From: Hepsetus odoe
Lineage: Eukaryota > Chordata > Actinopteri > Characiformes > Hepsetidae
NCBI GenBank assembly: GCA_017165825.1
Contig: CM029370.1
Span: forward strand, 23,374,673-23,438,672
Direction: 5' to 3'
Length of the DNA: 64,000 bases
Positions 12,527-24,994 of the stretch are shown one piece after another. Each line of letters begins with the position of its first letter. Position 1 is the stretch's first letter. The position numbers were made by a program, and so were the translations under genes. Under the pieces are notes generated by a model, which saw nothing but the letters and a program-made list of their open reading frames with translations, made no database searches and was not told where the DNA came from.

Positions 12527-12577
12527 ATGCACACAAATCGTGCTGGAAGACGTAGAATGGACTACAGGAGGTTCACG
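12527..12577 (+). CDS. kif26a: kif26a coding exon 1 (first 17 codons)
   Basis: This short coding exon follows the promoter cluster. ATG at 12527 begins MHTNRAGRRRMDYRRFT, and the exon ends at ACG|GTAAGA, a strong donor at 12578. The end is phase 0, matching the phase 0 start of the next exon 366 bp later. A second in-frame ATG at 12557 has a better context (A at -3, G at +4), so the protein may start there as MDYRRFT. The peptide is basic and matches no domain; N-termini of KIF26 proteins vary. The assignment rests on position, splice signal and phase rather than similarity, so it is less sure than exons 2-4. The exon could instead be non-coding leader. Confidence 0.55.
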
Positions 12578-12943
12578 GTAAGACTGAGAGATGCAGAAGG
12601 CAGGATGTGTTGATGCACCTAAAGTTTTCTTAGGTGTTGCAGTTAGGTGTGCTTTGTTCAGAGTAAATGGTCAAAAGTTCTGCATGTGTCATTTTAATGA
12701 TCTTTTTAAAGATGATTTGAAAAGTAACACTTGGTTTATTCATTAAGGTTAAGGGCTTTTGACTCTTCTGTGCCATGGCAGAATATTTATGTCTTTAATT
12801 TTTAAGTGGCAAGTGCAACATGTCTATTTCTCTGGATGCTGCTCACAACAAATGACCCCAAATTCACATCAGATCCCAGCAGACAACTAAATAAGTGTGA
12901 ACGTATGTACAGACTAAATAATAACCTCACTGCTTTTATTCAG

Positions 12944-13147
12944 TTCGTTGAAGGCTCGGCTGGTACAGAGCCCATGCACTGCGGTGGGCTCTGTCCCAAG
13001 AAGAGGCTTCACTCAGCTGAAGAGCTGCAGTGGGGCCAGAGGCCAAACCCGGAGGGCAGAGGGGCCGGTCTGTGCCAGAGATGCCAGCTGATCTCAGCCG
13101 AGCTGCACAAACAGGCGCTGGAGTTGGCTGAGCCGGGAACAACAAAG
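12944..13147 (+). CDS. kif26a: kif26a coding exon 2 (first CxxC hairpin)
   Basis: The exon is 68 codons, phase 0 at both ends. Its acceptor is CTGCTTTTATTCAG and its donor AAG|GTTCGT, with a weak T at +3. It encodes a basic PKKRL stretch, then LCQRCQLISAELHKQALEL, then EPGTTK. KIF26A and KIF26B have the same C-x-x-C-x(n)-A-E-L-K-R-Q-A-type motif before the motor domain, and mammalian KIF26A has PGTT just after it, as I recall the family. KIF26A is an unconventional kinesin reported to bind microtubules without normal ATP-driven motility and to act in neuronal development, including restraint of GDNF-Ret signalling through Grb2. The CxxC pair suggests a small metal-binding or structural hairpin (inference). 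The next exon lies 27 kb away. Confidence 0.82.
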
Positions 13148-14144
13148 GTTCGTGCACTTATCCAAGTTATTAACTCACCAAGACCCAGCACATCCATTAA
13201 AGCAGTGCTTTCTCAGTCCTTGAGTAGCTTTACATGGAAGGTTTAAAGGCTGCCCCTGCTCCCAACACACCTGACTCACCTAATCAGCTCATTAAAAAGC
13301 CCTTCATGCAGATCCAATGTGCGCTTTGGGGGTGAGACAACACTAAAGTGTGCAGGGCTTCAGTGCAGGGGACCGCATAAAGGGAATGACAGTGATGCTG
13401 ATGAAACAGTTTTAAATACAGCCAAACCTAATTGTCTAGCAGGGAAGCACAGCTCCCATCAGTCTCAGAGGAGCTTTCTAGTTCTTAATGTCTGTATTTG
13501 TTGTATGTAATGTGTGTATTTGTTTTAGGAAGTTCAAATGTAGCCTTCTTGCAATTTGCAATTTTGGAGTGATGCCACTGAATGACCCTGAAGAAACCCT
13601 GAACAAACTATTCTGAGATATAGGATTATGAAGATCCTACTTAAATCATCACATGATCTGAAGTTCTTTATCAATTAAAATCCAAGAACCATTCTGGAGG
13701 TCTTATTGATACGTGTAGGAGAGGAAGTAGGACTCTATTTCTTAACACAGTCCTGGTAAATCCAGAAAATTTGCGAGTGTGGAGCATTTGATGATGAAGG
13801 CTTTGGACATGTTAATACCACTGTCTCTAATGCTTAAGGAGCTCTCTGCATCTCTATACTAGAACTTTTTGCTCACAGTGACAGCACTCCAGCCAGATCT
13901 CTTCCGCACAAAATGATTTCTTTTTGACTTGATATTTCTCTTAGTAATGGATTCATTGTCTGTAAATGTTGGGCATGTATGTGAGTGCTCTGCTGAATTA
14001 ACTAGATAGATAAGTAGACGGATAAGCATACAGACTGATCGGCAGATAGGAACTCAGATTCCATTAAAAGCAACAACAAAATCCTACAAATCACACACAC
14101 ACATACAGTCGAGGTTTACAGATGTGTGCAGTGAATATTCACTA

Positions 14145-14278
14145 TTCATCCACCCGTCCAATATCTGAGCTCATCACTTGCATGGATGGGGAGAATGCAG
14201 GAGCTCATCCCAACACTCATCCCAGCATTCAGCTTAAGGCGCAGAAACAACTCGGAAGGTTCACCAGTCTATTTCCGG
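14145..14278 (-). repeat. Degenerate SINE 3' domain
   Basis: The remnants CATCCACCCGTCC, CTCATCCCAGCATTCAGC and GGTTCACCAGTCTATTTC follow the reverse order of the 'GGACTGGCGACC...AGCTGGGAT...GGATGG' tail seen in other copies here. It is very decayed. Confidence 0.35.
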
Positions 14279-14539
14279 GTGAATATTAAAAAAAAACCAT
14301 TAATACAATTTTTTTTTTCATTGTGAGGTTTAGTATTTTGCACATGTAGAAACATTAAAAAGATAATGGGCAAAAGAACTATTACTACTATAAATACTGA
14401 TGTTTCCACTCCCTTAGCAACGGTTGCTAGGCTGGACGAGCTTTACAGAACTAAAGGCTGGACGAGCTTTATCGGAAACTACACTTGACGGACACGTTTT
14501 TTAATCATTCGCACAAATCCTTTATTAATAACAATAACC

Positions 14540-14564
14540 ACAACAACAACAACAACAACAACAA
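14540..14564. repeat. (CAA)n microsatellite
   Basis: About eight CAA units. Confidence 0.9.
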
Positions 14565-15630
14565 TGCTACTCCTGCTACTATTACTACTAAGAATAATAA
14601 TGAAAATAGTAATAAAAGATTTAGTCAAATAGATTCATATAGTACCTTTCAAACCCAAGGTCACTATACACAGTTAATGTACAGTGGACACTGGAATGGT
14701 TAGTGTGTCAGAAGAAGCACCACCTGGTTCAGGGTCAGGGCACAGGGGTCTGAAGTTGACACCTTGGACCGATGCAGGGTACCTCCAAAGAACACAACTA
14801 CCTCCACAACGCTGAGCTGCAAGAAGAGCAGCAACTGAGCTGCCAGTACAGACAGGGTGTCAGGGAGGAGGAAACGGGCTCGGGAAAGTGAGCAGCAACA
14901 CTCAGCCAAGATCATCACTCACAACACAGTCCTACTAAAACTGAATGACAATACAGACTGACAACCACAGTGTAGCAAAAAAGTGAAAACTCACTTACTA
15001 TCAAGGTGGTCAAAAGTGTCAGGACACTGAAGAGGGTCTGTGGGGGGAGGCAGGGGGTGTGTCTGGACGTAAACACTTTGAGTTAATTCAGCTCTGAGTG
15101 TTTTCCTCTATGAATGCCTGAAGTGAGAGAGCCAGTTTTAAGTAGGTAAGGGAAGCGTAACTCTACTCATCTGTCTATGTGGAAGATTTATCACTGTAAA
15201 TATGGGACATTTACAGGGCCTTTTCCGAGTCCCACCACTGTTTATGGGAAGCGTTTTGTAAGGGTAGCAGAGTGGTACGTGTTACACATACATTCTGAGC
15301 GAGCAGAGGTGACCTACTCAGCAGGATTTTATGAACCTATGAATAGTGAGCGATGACTCATTTTTGAATGGCCATATTCAAGAAAAGAAGTGCTGAGAGA
15401 CAGAAATGTAAGAAGTCAGGCGTGTCATAAACGATAGCCATCCTGATTATGGGATGCCATATCCATAGTGTTGAGAGACGGCCTGCCGACTCCGTATAGA
15501 CTCATCTCCCTTGACTATAAAGTAAAAATGTCTAGCGGATTTACAGTATTGCAAATGCAGGAAACTCCGGTACTAATAGCATGTTGAGTGGTCGTTAGAA
15601 GACAACATGTCAGGTATACATACCAATCTA

Positions 15631-15860
15631 AGTGAAAGTGAAGTAAAAGTGACTGTGTCAGTGTGAAACACAGCACAGCACAACCACAACAAAATCCATC
15701 CTCTGCGTTTAATCCATATGCACAGTGCAGCACCCGGGGAGCTGTGATGGGCACGGTACCTTGCTCAGGGCTGCCTCAAGGTAATTTACTGGTCTGGGAT
15801 TTGAATCAATGACCTTCTGATCCTGGGGCCTAGTCCCTAACCACTGGACCACCACTGCCT
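15631..15860 (-). mobile_element. tRNA-headed SINE, B tail, diverged
   Basis: From AGTGAAAGTGAAGTAAAAGT it runs through CACAGCACAGCACAACCACA and GGTACCTTGCTCAGGG to CTAACCACTGGACCACCACT. The order is the same as in the better copies, with many changes. Confidence 0.8.
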
Positions 15861-15888
15861 AACTCTGTCTTGTTAAATTTTGGAAGAT

Positions 15889-15908
15889 AAAAAAAAAAAA
15901 AAAAAAAA
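15889..15908. repeat. Poly(A) tract
   Basis: About 20 A residues, 28 bp past the SINE head. They are not part of its tail, which is on the other side. Confidence 0.9.
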
Positions 15909-17359
15909 GAGTTCCTAAATGATTCTAGGCTTGAATGTCTAGTTATATGTAAAAAACATTAATTTATATTGAATCTTTACGACGTTTACAACATTACCCA
16001 GAGAGTACTACTATTAACGTTCAGATATTGTTACAGAAGACAGGGCAAATGTTTCTTCAGAACAAAGAATGAACCAAGATACAAGAACTAAAGAAACAGC
16101 CCCTCTGCGAACATAAAGCATAGCAATGCCTCCTAACAACCACTCGAAATACATTAGCAAACAAACAAAATAAAACAGTTAATCTACAGAGGTTGCATTT
16201 ACATTTCCATCTTTACTAAAGTTGGCCAATGAAATCTCAAGTCAAAATGATCCACTATCCAGCCTCATAGCAGGTTGCACTACCTGGACTTCCATGATGG
16301 GGTATGGGAACACCATATATTTTATTTTATTTGTTGAAAAAAAAAGGTAAAATGAATTAAATTAATAAATTAAACCTAAAACAGATATGGTTTTTGCCTT
16401 GTTGCTCCAAATACTTGTCAGGAGGTAAACTTCTGTCCCATTAATTCAGAATTGACCCATATAGTGTTTCCTGTATTGCAGCTTAGTTTCCTGTGTCCAC
16501 AGTGCCATGATTGTGCAGGGATGCTAAATGTAAGTCCATTTGTTTCCACATGCTTGTATGCAGCAACATTTGAGTTCATTGTGTTTAAGAAAACAATTTA
16601 TATGTTGGCATCCAAGTAGGAAATAAAGCTACCTAACCTTCTACAGCTAAATGAAAGTGACTTCCTGTAAGTTTTATCGTTCATTTCCTCAGATCACCAG
16701 AAACTGTGCAGTCCCTCACGTTTGCCGCCTATAAGACATCCTGGTGTTGTCCATATGGTAACGTCCTGTTTTATTGAAGGTCCTGTGTTCTGTGATTTGC
16801 TTTACAGGCTGAGTTTATGAAAAGAAGGCTCCAGTATTTCTTTAACAGAACAATAAATCCTGTTGCGTCAAAACACCTGCCAACAAACAGAAAAGCACAT
16901 TGATATTATTGTCCGTGCTAAGTGACCAGAGACTGAGGATGGGGATTAGGTAAAAACTTTGGACTAGCCCTTTAAGTTAATTTCAACATGTTTCTGGTAA
17001 GGATTATAAAAAAAGTGGTGGCATCTGTATTTAATCATATTTATTCTCAGTTTGACTTCTCGCACTATTTACACAGTTAATACTGTTTATACCTGACTGA
17101 ACTAATCTACACCTTCATCACCTCATGAGTGGGAGCAGAAAAACCTAATATATCAGTCCCCGGGGCCACGAAGGAAAATAAATACCCTCTTAAAATATGG
17201 ATGAAAAGTGAAATATTATTCAATATTATTACTTTAAAAACCTACATTTTTACCAAAACTCATGCATCTTCTCCACAGTATTTTCTCAAAATGGTGCAGC
17301 GTTAAAGAACATAATGATCAATCAGCAGATCGTTTCAGTTTGAAACTAAACAGCAGGGA

Positions 17360-17383
17360 AAATAAATAAAATAAAATAAATAA

Positions 17384-17424
<41 letters not shown>
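17360..17424. repeat. (TAAA)n/(TA)n microsatellite
   Basis: AAAT/TAAA units pass into a TA run and back into TAAA. Confidence 0.9.
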
Positions 17425-19009
17425 CATTGTCATTTTAATTATTTTATTTGCTTCTCTAGTCCAGCAGCTGAACAGCTCTTGCCCAGCAGTGTTCCTTTTA
17501 AACTTCATCTTTAGTGTCTGTAGAAAATAGAGGGAAATTCTGGTGTCTTGTAATGACATCTTTGTGTGGTAAAGTGGCAGGACATCCTTCACCCTGCTTT
17601 TGTTAAAGACTGCTATCACACAGACATCTTAAAGTGGTAAAGTGTTCTGTCTAGCTGGCTGGGCTTAAATCTGATTGTGTAAACTGACAGACAGTTTAGC
17701 TCTGTCCAGTGTATCTTATAGCAGAGAGTGAAATGCTCCTTGTAGAATTGTAGAAACGCCTTAGTCCACTTTATCTGTTTGGCTTCTGATGTTTAATTGA
17801 AACTTTTGAATTGATGTTTAATTTAATCTGATGTTTTTTTTTTTCGTAAACCCATCTATCCTACATAATATGGAAAAGCAGTTTATTGAATTATGGTCAT
17901 TAAAAGCTTTCACGTTATTGTCATCATTAACTCACTATGTACAAAGTGAAATGAGAAAACATTTCTCCATGGAGCAAGACAACATACAGCAAGGTCAGTT
18001 CATAAAACAAAGTACAAGGGGAACGACAGAAACATAATAAATAGACAATAAACAGGGAGCCGTGTGCTGAGCTATTCCTAATAACAAATTCCGATTCAGA
18101 TAAGTAGTGAAGCCAGCGCTGACCACCCACGTAGCAGGAGATATGGTCCATGATGTTCCACTAAAAGGTTGAAAGAAGTGGGTGTAGGCGTGGCCTATAT
18201 GGAAATATCTTGATGCTTCAAAAAATGTTCACGGTACCCCATATGTTGTGATATTTATTTATTATCTAATAGGTTTAAACAGTAGTCCCACAACATGAAT
18301 GCAATGTTTTTCATTAACATCTCACAAACTGCACTGCATTAAAAAGGACTAATTAGCACTTCTTGTAAATAAAATATTCAGATGCCCAGAATTCTTCAAC
18401 TGGCCATTTCACAATGCGCTCAGAAAAGATTTTATAACAAATTTCAACACAATAATGATAATTATTGTTGTGTTGCAAACTGTATTTTTCTTTTTTTACA
18501 TCATCATGCCCAAAAATCTTGCACAAAGCTAAACAATCAATAGAATATAATTCCAATATGAAGTGAGAAGCACTGGAATGACTAGTCATGGATGAAGATG
18601 CTATGCATTAAGGGACTGTCAGCTTTAGTTTAGCAGTTGCACAGTCAGAGCTGGAGCAGATGCTTCAGATGCTGGTTCACTTTGCCATAATATTTCATAT
18701 ATGTGAGAGATTATAAACCTGAAAACAAACAATGGTAATAATATTTCTAAATTCATCACAGTTGGTCCTCCAGCCTCAAGTTCTAGGTTTGGTAAGTATC
18801 TGAGTTCTGGTGTTGTGCTGCAATAGATGAGATTTCCAAATCTAAGCGCACATTGTTAATAGGGTATAGTCTCAGTTTTATTTATACATACACAGAAGAG
18901 TATCCGGTAACATCCCAATGATGATAATGTGGCACGTGTATTTATTAGCCTTGCTGTATGACAGAGGTCAGAAACTGACTTAAAGAGTTTGCTGATCACT
19001 ACAAGTTAA

Positions 19010-19095
19010 TATCAAGTCAAGTCAAGTAGGTTTCATTTCAACCATGTACACAGCACACAGTGAAACGAAACAACTTTCCTTTGACGAACCTCTGA
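19010..19095 (-). repeat. LINE 3'-end fragment with (TCAAG)n tail
   Basis: TCAAGTCAAGTCAAGTAGG followed by TTTCATTTCAACCATGTACA and CAGTGAAACGAAACAACTTT is the reverse complement of the end seen at 24890-24994, so both come from one element family. Confidence 0.55.
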
Positions 19096-19659
19096 TTGTC
19101 CAAATAATATATGTGATGTATAAGCTCATTGGTTGGAACACAAAGTCAAAATTGCTCTCACTGTTGAGAATTTGAAACTTTGTTCACCCATCAAAGCATC
19201 TTTTGTTAGGGCATTGCATACTTTTCCCTTGAGGCCAAAGAACATAAGTCTTGTATACATTCCACTGAAAAGCAGTCACAGTTATTAATGGTCTCTGTTT
19301 GAAGAAATAAATAAAGGATCTAGGGATGTTAATTCTGTTATAATGCATCAGGATAATGCATATGCCACAATTTTACTTTTTGATTGATTTTAATACACTT
19401 TCTTATTCTGACCACCTGTAGTTCTGAATCCCAGTTGCTCACATGCTGTATATTGCTATGATTGAATCTACGCTCCTTTAATTCAATAGCAATATAAAGC
19501 AATATTTCCTGCACCATCATCAGGCTGTACTGCTCAATGCTTGGATCAAAGTTATGAATAAATCAACAAGCAGCAAACTACAAATGTAACAGCGAACAGT
19601 AAGCTCCAGCTAAGCCCAGAGACTTCATTTAAAATGTAGCAAATTATGACTTTTTCAGA

Positions 19660-19892
19660 AAAGACTATTCTCGTCATTGCGAGGTAACAGCACAGCACAC
19701 AGTGAACCACAATAAAATTTGACCTCTGCGTTTAACCCATGCAGCAGGGGCCAGCTATGAAAGCGCCCAGGGAGCAGTGACGGGGACGATACCTTGCTCA
19801 AGGCTACGTCAGGCCAACCTACTGGTAAGGGGTTTGAACCCACAATCTTCCGATCCTGTGGCCAACTCCCTAACCACTAGGCCACCGCTGCC
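19660..19892 (-). mobile_element. tRNA-headed SINE, B tail
   Basis: It contains CTCGTCATTGCGAGGTAACA, CAGTGAACCACAATAAAATT, GCGCCCAGGGAGCAGTGACG, a B-box GGGGTTTGAACCC and CCTAACCACTAGGCCACCGC. The CACTTT end is missing or eroded. Confidence 0.85.
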
Positions 19893-20245
19893 ATTTTGGT
19901 AAAAAAAATATTTGAATAAATCTACTGGGATTAGCTGAGGTGCTGGACAGAGTGCACTGGTGCTGGTTTTTCCAGAATTCATAAGAAATAACCAGTATCA
20001 AATTCTTTGAGCAAAGGGTCTCAAAGGGATTTCATAGATTTTTCAAGTTGAAAATAATTTGTGAGAAATAAACTGGGAAGGGGCTAATGTTACTGGTCCG
20101 TGTGATGAGAATTTAAACCTGTCTGTGTCTCTGCTGTCTCAGCTTGCTGCTCACAGAGCGTAACTGGGGTTTATGGGGGATGGAAGTGGAGAACTCTCTC
20201 AGGGAAACTATGCCTTCCTCCTTATGTTGCCAACACCTTCACAAG

Positions 20246-20247
<2 letters not shown>

Positions 20248-20291
<44 letters not shown>

Positions 20292-20298
20292 TCTCTCT
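20248..20298. repeat. (CT)n microsatellite
   Basis: A CT run with one A interruption. Confidence 0.95.
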
Positions 20299-22486
20299 GA
20301 TTCTCTCCAAGCCTGCTGTGTTTTACCCATGCTAGCAAGTGACCTTGGTCGTCTGGCTATCCTGCAATGTGCTAAAACATACTTTTTGTAGAGTAAGAAG
20401 AAAAGTAGATGGTCCTTTAAAAATGAAGTCCACATCTTTCCCTGCTTGCCTACCTTGAGTGAAGAAGCTGAGTAAAGAGAATTTTATCTGTCAATAATTG
20501 TAGGGGATTAGGAAATCAAAGGGCTTGCTGTATTTAACTAGATATTTGAGGCTTAAAAATGACCCAGAATAGACCTGATAATCTCAATGGACTGGTAATG
20601 TTATTTTGAGAAGCGAGGTGCCACAGCCCTGTCTGAATCCACTTCTCCTTGTACTGATTACATCTTGCCCTGAGGGGTCACAAGTTGTCCATCACTGATC
20701 AGCCTATAAAGGTGATGGGATGCTTGTTGTCAAGGCAACTTGAACGAAGGACAGTGAAAAGAAGAACTTTACAGCGAATGGTTGTGAATTTCTTAGGTCT
20801 TGTAATATTCATCCATCTTAGCATCCATCCATGGTTCCCATGGCATCCACTCCCCCACCCCCTAAAAAATGTGATTAAATTAGGGGGTTCTCTATTCAGT
20901 CTGCTTGAAGTTGAACTACATGTTCAGCTGGGTTAAGATTTGGTGTTTGCCAGTTGAAAACATTCCACTTTTTTTTTTTTCCAATAAAGTCATTTGTTAA
21001 CTTGGCAGTGTGAACTTTGTTAACTTGGCTTTGATTATTGTCTTGCATCCTCCTAATTGGTTTGGATGCATTCCTCTGTACACTGGCAGAGATCTATAGA
21101 CTTCACAATTCATTTATTTATACCATCGTGAGTTACAATAAATAAAGTTTCAATCAGTAAAGTTTTATTCAGCCTGTTGTAGAAACACCCATGCGAGCCA
21201 AAAGCACAAGCCCCACCACCATAGTCATACCCCCCCCATGCTTTACAGATGATCTTGTATACTTTAGATTATTAGCATATCTTTTCTCTACACTTTTGCT
21301 TTTCTATCACTTTGATACCAGTTCAGTTGGTAGAATTGCTCATCTGTACATAAAACTTTGTTCCAGAAACGTTGGGACTTATCTTTTTTCCAGATTCTCA
21401 CTGCCGACGAGTATTCATCTATATTTATCTATATTTTTGTGAAGTGAAAGTATTTGATTGTGAAAGTATTTTATTATAATTTGCAGCTGTTTATGATTTG
21501 TCCAGCCCAGCCCTGTGGAAGTTGTTCATACAATCACCAGCTCTTGTGTTTGGATTTTTCCAAACAGTTTGTCTGTAATTAGCTCTTGTTTTCCTTAACG
21601 GACTATTTCAGTGTCTGTTGATCATTTAAACCAGATATTCAGAACTACTGATAGTTTAAACAATCAGTCTAAAAGGAAACACCCATGAACCGAAAAACAA
21701 CTGTAACCCTTATTTTCTGAGTGACAATAGCAGCCAATCATCCTACATCCTCCACAGACAAACCATTTCTGCACATTATAATGAACAGTTACCGTTTATC
21801 TGCTAAATTGAAAGATTGGAAAGAAGAATAAAGTGTGAATGTGGCCTGTGTAAAATGTTAGTGATGCTTTAATTTTTTCCACTATATTTTAAACCAAGCA
21901 ACAACAAAAAAATTAATTATTGGCTGTAACTACTGGAAAATGCCATATTTAAGTTTGGTCCATGTAGTGGTAATTGGTTTTACTTTTAACATCAAAGCAT
22001 GAAATTTGTATTTTACAAAGAATTGATGTACTAGAGGTCTCAACACAGCATTCTGAGGTACCTGATATATAATGCCATGGCTTTTTAAAGGCCACTGTGC
22101 AGCAAAACTTCTAATGAAGCCAAGCTAATGAGAGTAACCTTTGATTCAGGTGTGGAATCTGTGAGGGAGAGTGAAAAGAGTGGAAGCTCTCCGGCAGCTG
22201 TTCTGCAACTGGGGCTGAGATCAGCCCACAATTTGCATTAATCACTTTTGAGCAGGAGCCCTCTAACATACGATGACTGATGAGTGTGTGGAGAGGAGAC
22301 ACGTGAAGGAAGTGGGCTGTGTAATAGACCCAGCAGCTGATCAAGTGTTTAGTGTACCATGGTCAGAGAGAGTACAAATCAGGGCCAAGAAACCAAGAAT
22401 GCGAATGACACGCATGATTCATGCATAAAAAACATATGAATGAAAAAAAAATTTATATAGTAGTAGATGCCATAAAGGTGGCAGGT

Positions 22487-22489
<3 letters not shown>

Positions 22490-22543
<54 letters not shown>
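22490..22543. repeat. (TA)n microsatellite
   Basis: About 25 TA units. Confidence 0.95.
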
Positions 22544-23805
22544 GTAAATATGATCTATCCTTTCTGTTTAAGTATCTTATTATGAGTATAATATCATGAA
22601 TAGATGAGTAACAATGCTCTAGAATGACACAAGAACACAATATTTTTACACTGATTCACATTCTCGATTATTGAATTTTTCAGAGGTTTTATTCTGACAG
22701 CAATAGTTTATTTGCACAAAGGTGGAAATCATATAATTTTGAAATATAATCTGATTAGTAGAAGTTGAAACATTGCACATGAAAATGAATCAGAAACACA
22801 TATCTGTTGCAGAATTTGGACATGACAGCTTTTTCAAGAACAGTTTTCAAGATCAGGGTTGAAAAAGGGGCGATGTTGTAAATTAGTGGTAAATTCGTTT
22901 GCCCGCAGCGCTGTCAGACCTTCAGCGGATCCTAGCACAGGCTTTGCAGCAACTCTCCCAGAGTTCCTCACTTCACCTTTCAAAGACATATCTCTTTTCA
23001 CTTAAGACCTTGAGACATGGCTTGATGGAAGAGGGAGGGGATCAGCAAAAAAGAAAACACCCAGAGACGAAAGAATGAAACAGCCTGGAATGACTGCCTT
23101 AGAGCAGAGAAATCCTGTAGGGTCAGAAAACAGCGATAGAGATAGAGTGCGGAGGAGAGAGAAGAGACAGCAAAAGGGAGCAGAGGAACAGAGAGACAGT
23201 TCCAAAGGAGATAGAGAGTTGTGTAATTGCTACCATCAGTGCCTGTCATTAACCTGAGGGAATGGGGCTCTGAGTGAGGATGTCATGGCCCGGGGGGAGA
23301 CGAGGAGACTTGGTGGGGGTAGAGGGGGATTGAATCAGTGAGGCTACGGGAAAGATAAGCTGAGGAAAAGATTGAATGACAGGCTAAGTGAGCCATGCAG
23401 CAGATCAATGCTGTGGTTTTGCTAACTTTAATTCAAGTCTGTCACTGAGTCAACACCTCCATCACCCGCCGCTCGGCTCAGGTCCTGTCACTGTGATGGG
23501 CATTGTGAATATCCACACCATCAAACAAAACAGCCTTTTCTCTTCCAGGTGGCACTAACGTTACAGTTTCAAAGCGTTTCTTTCTAAGGTAGACACACAT
23601 TTCAGAAAGCAAAATGGACCAGTAGTGATTGTGCTTACGATACAAATAGAAGAACCTAAAGTTTCAGTGAGTTAAAAATACTGTATGTTCAAATGAAAAT
23701 TTTCAATAAGATAAATAAATAATAAATGGCATTCTATTTGCTAATTTAATAAAAATAAAAATAAATCTTTTAGTTTGTTCATATTAAACTGGGTTAGCTA
23801 ATCTT

Positions 23806-23846
23806 TATATATATATATACAGTATATAAATATAAATTTATATACT

Positions 23847-23881
<35 letters not shown>
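23806..23881. repeat. Two (TA)n runs flanking an inverted repeat
   Basis: TA runs at 23806-23819 and 23850-23881 flank ACAGTATATAAATATAAATT and its near-complement TTATATACTGTGAT, so the block can fold as a hairpin. Confidence 0.85.
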
Positions 23882-23882
<1 letters not shown>

Positions 23883-23886
<4 letters not shown>

Positions 23887-24010
23887 CATCCATCCATTAT
23901 CTGCCGCTTGTCCCAAACGGGGTCGCGGGGGAGTGCCGGCGTCCAACCCAGCGCACACAGGGCGAGGACGGGGGACGCACCCTGGACAGGTCGCCAGCCC
24001 ATCGCAGATA
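23883..24010 (-). mobile_element. SINE 3' domain (A tail), head missing
   Basis: The CATCCATCCATCCATTATCT tail end is followed by CCGCTTGTCCCAAACGGGGT, GACGCACCCTGGACAGG and TCGCCAGCCCATCGCAG. This is the reverse of the A-type tail of the copy at 27829. It stops exactly where the next element begins. Confidence 0.7.
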
Positions 24011-24012
24011 TA

Positions 24013-24382
24013 TATATACATTACTGTGCAAAAGTTTTAGGCAGATGCGGAAAAAAGGCTGTAAACAAAGAATGCTTTCAGAAATGGAAGTGTTCATCAT
24101 TTATTTTCATCAATCAGCAAAATGCAGTGAATGAACAAAAGAGAAATCTAAATCAAATCAGTATTTGGTGTGACCACCCTTTGCCTTCAAAACAGCATCA
24201 ATTCTTCTAGGTACACTTGCACACAGTTTTTGAAGGAACTCGGCTGGTCGGTTGTTCCAAACATGACCGTGTTTTGACCTCCGTGTGACATTGATGATCA
24301 TCAGCACCTGTTTGGGAAAATTGGTCTTTGTTTACAGCATTTTTTCACACCTGCCTAAAACCTTTGCACAGTACTGTATATA
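24013..24382. mobile_element. Tc1-type miniature element with about 55 bp inverted ends
   Basis: The left end TACTGTGCAAAAGTTTTAGG, continuing to GCTGTAAACAAAGA, is repeated in reverse at the right end as TCTTTGTTTACAGCATTTTT...CCTAAAACCTTTGCACAGTA. Both borders extend to TATATACA(G/T)TA. The interior includes CAGTATTTGGTGTGACCACC, a segment of the fuller Tc1-like relatives, but has no transposase. It is therefore an internally deleted copy that depended on enzyme from elsewhere. Confidence 0.85.
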
Positions 24383-24624
24383 AATGTTAATTAAAGAAAA
24401 GTGAAAGTACTAGTTTATTTGTAAACCTTTACATCAGTCACCGGCGCACAGAAATGTAACAGTACCCTTTCGTTCTATTTGGAGAAGAAACATTCAGCGT
24501 CCCATTAAGCATAAACCAGTTCGCTGTTGTATGTAGAACCATGACACCTTTAGAGAATCGTTTGAATGAAAAAAGAAGGGAATGAGAAAAAAGCAAACCC
24601 TGGTGCTCACCATGTTGTGTTCCA

Positions 24625-24994
24625 GGCCTCCTAGCACTGATTAGGTCATCTGAATTTCCGCAGCATGCGGGCCTCCACTACCAGGATGGGAAATAGCTTC
24701 TTCCCCTGGCCATCAGACTTTTAAACTGACAATATCCTCACAAGTATTACTGTTCCATCCATATATCTATTCACAGAACTAACTATTATAAAAAAAAGAA
24801 CTAAAAAATAAAAAAATAACTATTTATTATCTTTTACTTTATTGCACATCGCACTCTACCATACTGATAACGCTGCTTCGCTTGTTGTCATATGTGTAGC
24901 TCCAGGGTCCTGGAGGAACGTTATGTGGTTTCACTGTATACTGTGTATATGGCTGAAATGACAATAAAATCCTACTTGACTTGCCTTGACTTGA
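24625..24994 (+). mobile_element. LINE 3' end with (CTTGA)n tail
   Basis: The order is a GCAGCATGCGGGCCTCCACT region, GGGAAATAGCTTCTTCCCC, CCATCAGACTTTTAAACTGA, an AT-rich stretch, then GGTCCTGGAGGAACGTTATG, GGCTGAAATGACAATAAAAT and CTTGACTTGCCTTGACTTG. This is the usual end of a fish non-LTR element. The early part reads as the C-terminal reverse-transcriptase tail, with stops. Confidence 0.7.

Noticed and set aside
20815..20840. CATCCATC-type run taken as another SINE tail
   Set aside because: Only the short tail-like words are present; no 'CCGCTTGTCC' or 'GGTCGCCAG' domain follows.
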